This document shows, in pieces, positions 16,471 through 18,190 of a stretch of 18,190 bases of DNA. The stretch comes from Anaerolineales bacterium. Lineage in GTDB: Bacteria; Chloroflexota; Anaerolineae; Anaerolineales; JABWBV01. Position 1 is the first letter of the stretch. Each line of letters opens with the position of its first letter. The position numbers and the translations under genes were made by a program. The notes below the pieces were generated by a model that did no database searches, was not told the DNA's origin, and saw nothing but the letters and a program-made list of their open reading frames with translations. The stretch lies in assembly GCA_027019845.1 (NCBI GenBank), contig JALUWE010000062.1:1-18190 (forward strand), given 5' to 3'.

Positions 16471-18165
16471 TTGAGCCTGCCTGCGCACGGGGCGGCGCAG
16501 CATGGCGTCCAGGTCCGCGCCGGCGGGGACCATGGGGTAGACGGCTTCTTCCATCTCGACCACGAATTCGAGCAGCACGGGGCCGGGGGTGTCGGAGGCG
16601 AAGGCCAGCGCGCCGGGCACGTCTTCGCGCTGGGTGACGCGGCGGGCCGGGATGCCGTAGGCCTCGGCCAGTTTGACAAAGTCCGGGTTCTTGAGGTAGA
16701 CCGCGGAGTAGCGTTTCTCGAAGAAGAATTCCTGCCACTGGCGCACCATGCCGAGGTAGCTGTTGTTCAGGATCATGATTTTGACGTTGGCGCCTTCGTT
16801 TTTAGCGGTGGCCAGCTCGGCCTGGGTCATCTGGAAGCCGCCGTCCCCGACGATAGCCCAGACCGCGCGGTCCTTGTGGCCGAACCAGGCGCCGATGGCC
16901 GCGGGCATACCGTAGCCCATGGTGCCCGCGCCGCCGGAGGTCAGGAAGCGGTAGGGTTGTTCGAGTTTGTAGTATTGCGCGGCCCACATCTGGTGCTGGC
17001 CTACGTCGGTGGTGATCAGCGCGTCGCCGTTGGTGTGCGTCCAGATGTCGCGGATGACGTGGGAGGAGTACAGCAGGCCGTCGTCAGGCCAGGCGAGGAT
17101 GTCGCGGGCCTCGGTGTCGGCTTTCCAGGCCGCGATCTGGTCGAGCCACTCTTCGTGGTCCGCGGGTTCGACCAGGGGGATCAGGTCGCCCAGCACGGCT
17201 TTCAGGTCACCGATCAGGGGCACGTCGACGCGCACGTTTTTGTGGATTTCGGAGGGGTCGATCTCGACGTGGATTTTGCGGGCGCGCGGCGCGTAGGTGC
17301 GCAGGTTGCCGGTGACGCGGTCGTCGAAGCGCATTCCGAAGGCCAGCAGCAGATCGGCCTGCTGGATGGCGTTGTTGGCGTAGGCTTCGCCGTGCATGCC
17401 CATCATGCCCAGGCTGAGGGGGTGGGAGGCGGGCAGCGCGCCCAGCCCCAGCAGGGTCATGGCGACCGGGGTCTGGGTTTTCTCGGCGAACAGTTTGAGT
17501 TCGTCCATCGAGCCGGATTTGAGCACGCCGTGCCCGGCCAGGATGACCGGTCGTTTGGCCTCGGCGATCAGCCGGGCGGCTTTCTCCAGGTCGGCGCGGG
17601 GGGCGTGTTGGGGCGGGTGATAACCGGGTAGGGAGACCTGCTCGGGGTAGACGAATTCGGTCTTTTCGATCTGCGCGTTTTTGCAGAAGTCGATCAGCAC
17701 TGGTCCGGGGCGCCCGCTGCGCGCGATGTAGAAGGCCTCGCGCACCACCTGGGCGATCTCGTCGGCGCGGGTGATCAGGAAGTTATGCTTGGTGATCGGC
17801 AGGGTGATGCCGGTCACGTCGGTTTCCTGGAACGCGTCGCCGCCGATCAGGTGGGCGGGCACCTGCCCGGTGATGCACACGATGGGGATGGAGTCCATCA
17901 TGGCGGTGGCGATGCCGGTGACCAGGTTGGTTGCGCCCGGTCCGGAGGTGGCCATGGCGACACCGACTTTGCCGGTGGCGCGGGCGTAGCCGTCGGCCAT
18001 GTGCGCGGCGCCCTGTTCGTGGCGCACCAGCACGTGGTGTACCGGGTACTCCAGCATGGCATCGTAGACCGGCATGATCGCGCCGCCCGGGTATCCGAAC
18101 ACGGTGTCCACGCCTTCGCGGGTCAGGCATTCCCATAAAATTTCGGCTCCGGTGAGTTGTGGCAT
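16453..18165 (-). CDS. ilvB: Acetolactate synthase catalytic (large) subunit
   Basis: 570 residues, full length. This ThDP- and FAD-dependent enzyme condenses two pyruvates to acetolactate, or pyruvate with 2-ketobutyrate to acetohydroxybutyrate. The catalytic glutamate is E50 (RHEQGAAHMADGYAR), followed by SGPGATNLVTGIA (74-86) and the FAD-binding middle domain (LLAFGMRFDDRVTGN, 273-287). The ThDP-Mg motif starts GDGGFQM (440-446) and ends ILNNSYLGMVRQWQ (465-478). The start ATG is backed by AAGGAG at spacing eight and by the family N-terminus (LTGAEILWECL). It is the first gene of the minus-strand cluster within the window; the promoter must lie beyond 18190. The last few residues (AQEVGSR) and the stop come from a heptamer array. 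Confidence 0.97.
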   Translation of the reverse strand: MPQLTGAEILWECLTREGVDTVFGYPGGAIMPVYDAMLEYPVHHVLVRHEQGAAHMADGYARATGKVGVAMATSGPGATNLVTGIATAMMDSIPIVCITGQVPAHLIGGDAFQETDVTGITLPITKHNFLITRADEIAQVVREAFYIARSGRPGPVLIDFCKNAQIEKTEFVYPEQVSLPGYHPPQHAPRADLEKAARLIAEAKRPVILAGHGVLKSGSMDELKLFAEKTQTPVAMTLLGLGALPASHPLSLGMMGMHGEAYANNAIQQADLLLAFGMRFDDRVTGNLRTYAPRARKIHVEIDPSEIHKNVRVDVPLIGDLKAVLGDLIPLVEPADHEEWLDQIAAWKADTEARDILAWPDDGLLYSSHVIRDIWTHTNGDALITTDVGQHQMWAAQYYKLEQPYRFLTSGGAGTMGYGMPAAIGAWFGHKDRAVWAIVGDGGFQMTQAELATAKNEGANVKIMILNNSYLGMVRQWQEFFFEKRYSAVYLKNPDFVKLAEAYGIPARRVTQREDVPGALAFASDTPGPVLLEFVVEMEEAVYPMVPAGADLDAMLRRPVRRQAQEVGSR

Positions 18166-18173
18166 GGGGTTTT

Positions 18174-18179
18174 CTCCTT
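18174..18179 (-). promoter_or_regulatory. Ribosome binding site of ilvB
   Basis: Minus strand reads AAGGAG, eight bases before the ATG at 18165. The G-run after it (18181-18190 on plus) may be the start of another GGGATA-type array cut by the window edge. Confidence 0.65.
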
Positions 18180-18190
18180 GGGGGGGGGAT

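Noticed and set aside
16471..17631. A 386-codon plus-strand ORF opposite ilvB
   Set aside because: It is antisense to the conserved ThDP enzyme and shows only shadow composition.

Overview
The window is GC-rich chromosomal DNA from a free-living bacterium, most likely a member of the Chloroflexota (Anaerolineae/Caldilineae-like). This rests on three things: a long BTAD-ATPase-TPR regulator of the AfsR/SARP type, a secreted Pro/Asn/Gly-rich parallel beta-helix repeat protein, and a branched-chain amino acid cluster with CimA and LeuA side by side. The taxonomic call is inference from gene style, not from a marker gene.

Layout. Positions 1-1542 (minus) hold the first 514 codons of a secreted right-handed beta-helix repeat protein that runs off the left edge. 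A divergent intergenic region (1543-1710) carries an 11-bp-spaced direct repeat and leads into a 1045-residue AfsR-like transcriptional regulator (1711-4848, plus). From 4890 to the right edge everything is on the minus strand. In transcription order it reads ilvB, ilvN, ilvC, leuA, leuC, leuD, cimA, leuB, an aminotransferase-class-IV-like protein, and a TyrA-prephenate dehydratase-like fusion.

How the genes work together. IlvBN and IlvC carry out the first two steps of valine/isoleucine synthesis. LeuA starts leucine synthesis. CimA makes citramalate from pyruvate and acetyl-CoA, the threonine-independent route to 2-ketobutyrate for isoleucine. One LeuCD isomerase and one LeuB dehydrogenase probably serve both the leucine and citramalate branches. 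ilvD and a catalytically credible ilvE are not in the window. The last two genes are odd: the BCAT-like protein has lost the PLP-lysine segment, and the TyrA fusion carries a prephenate-dehydratase domain with altered signature residues.

The most unusual part is the non-coding DNA between about 9.8 and 16.5 kb. Every sizeable gap in the ilv-leu cluster is filled with a modular mosaic of short tandem repeats: a GGGATA hexamer, a CTTACTT/CCTACTT heptamer, GGGTAATT and CTACCTGT octamers, and an AATTGTGAA-based 14-mer. Among them are about eight copies of a 44-61 bp palindromic element (conserved ends CATCCTGAGCGGAGGG and AGTCGAAGGATG) whose inner stem changes by compensatory substitutions. Several stop codons lie inside these arrays. 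The cimA leader combines a GGGATA array with an 11-bp inverted repeat that would sequester the ribosome binding site. It also holds a 12-bp hairpin and a proline-rich upstream ORF whose stop overlaps the cimA start. No rRNA, tRNA, CRISPR array, transposase or phage gene was seen.
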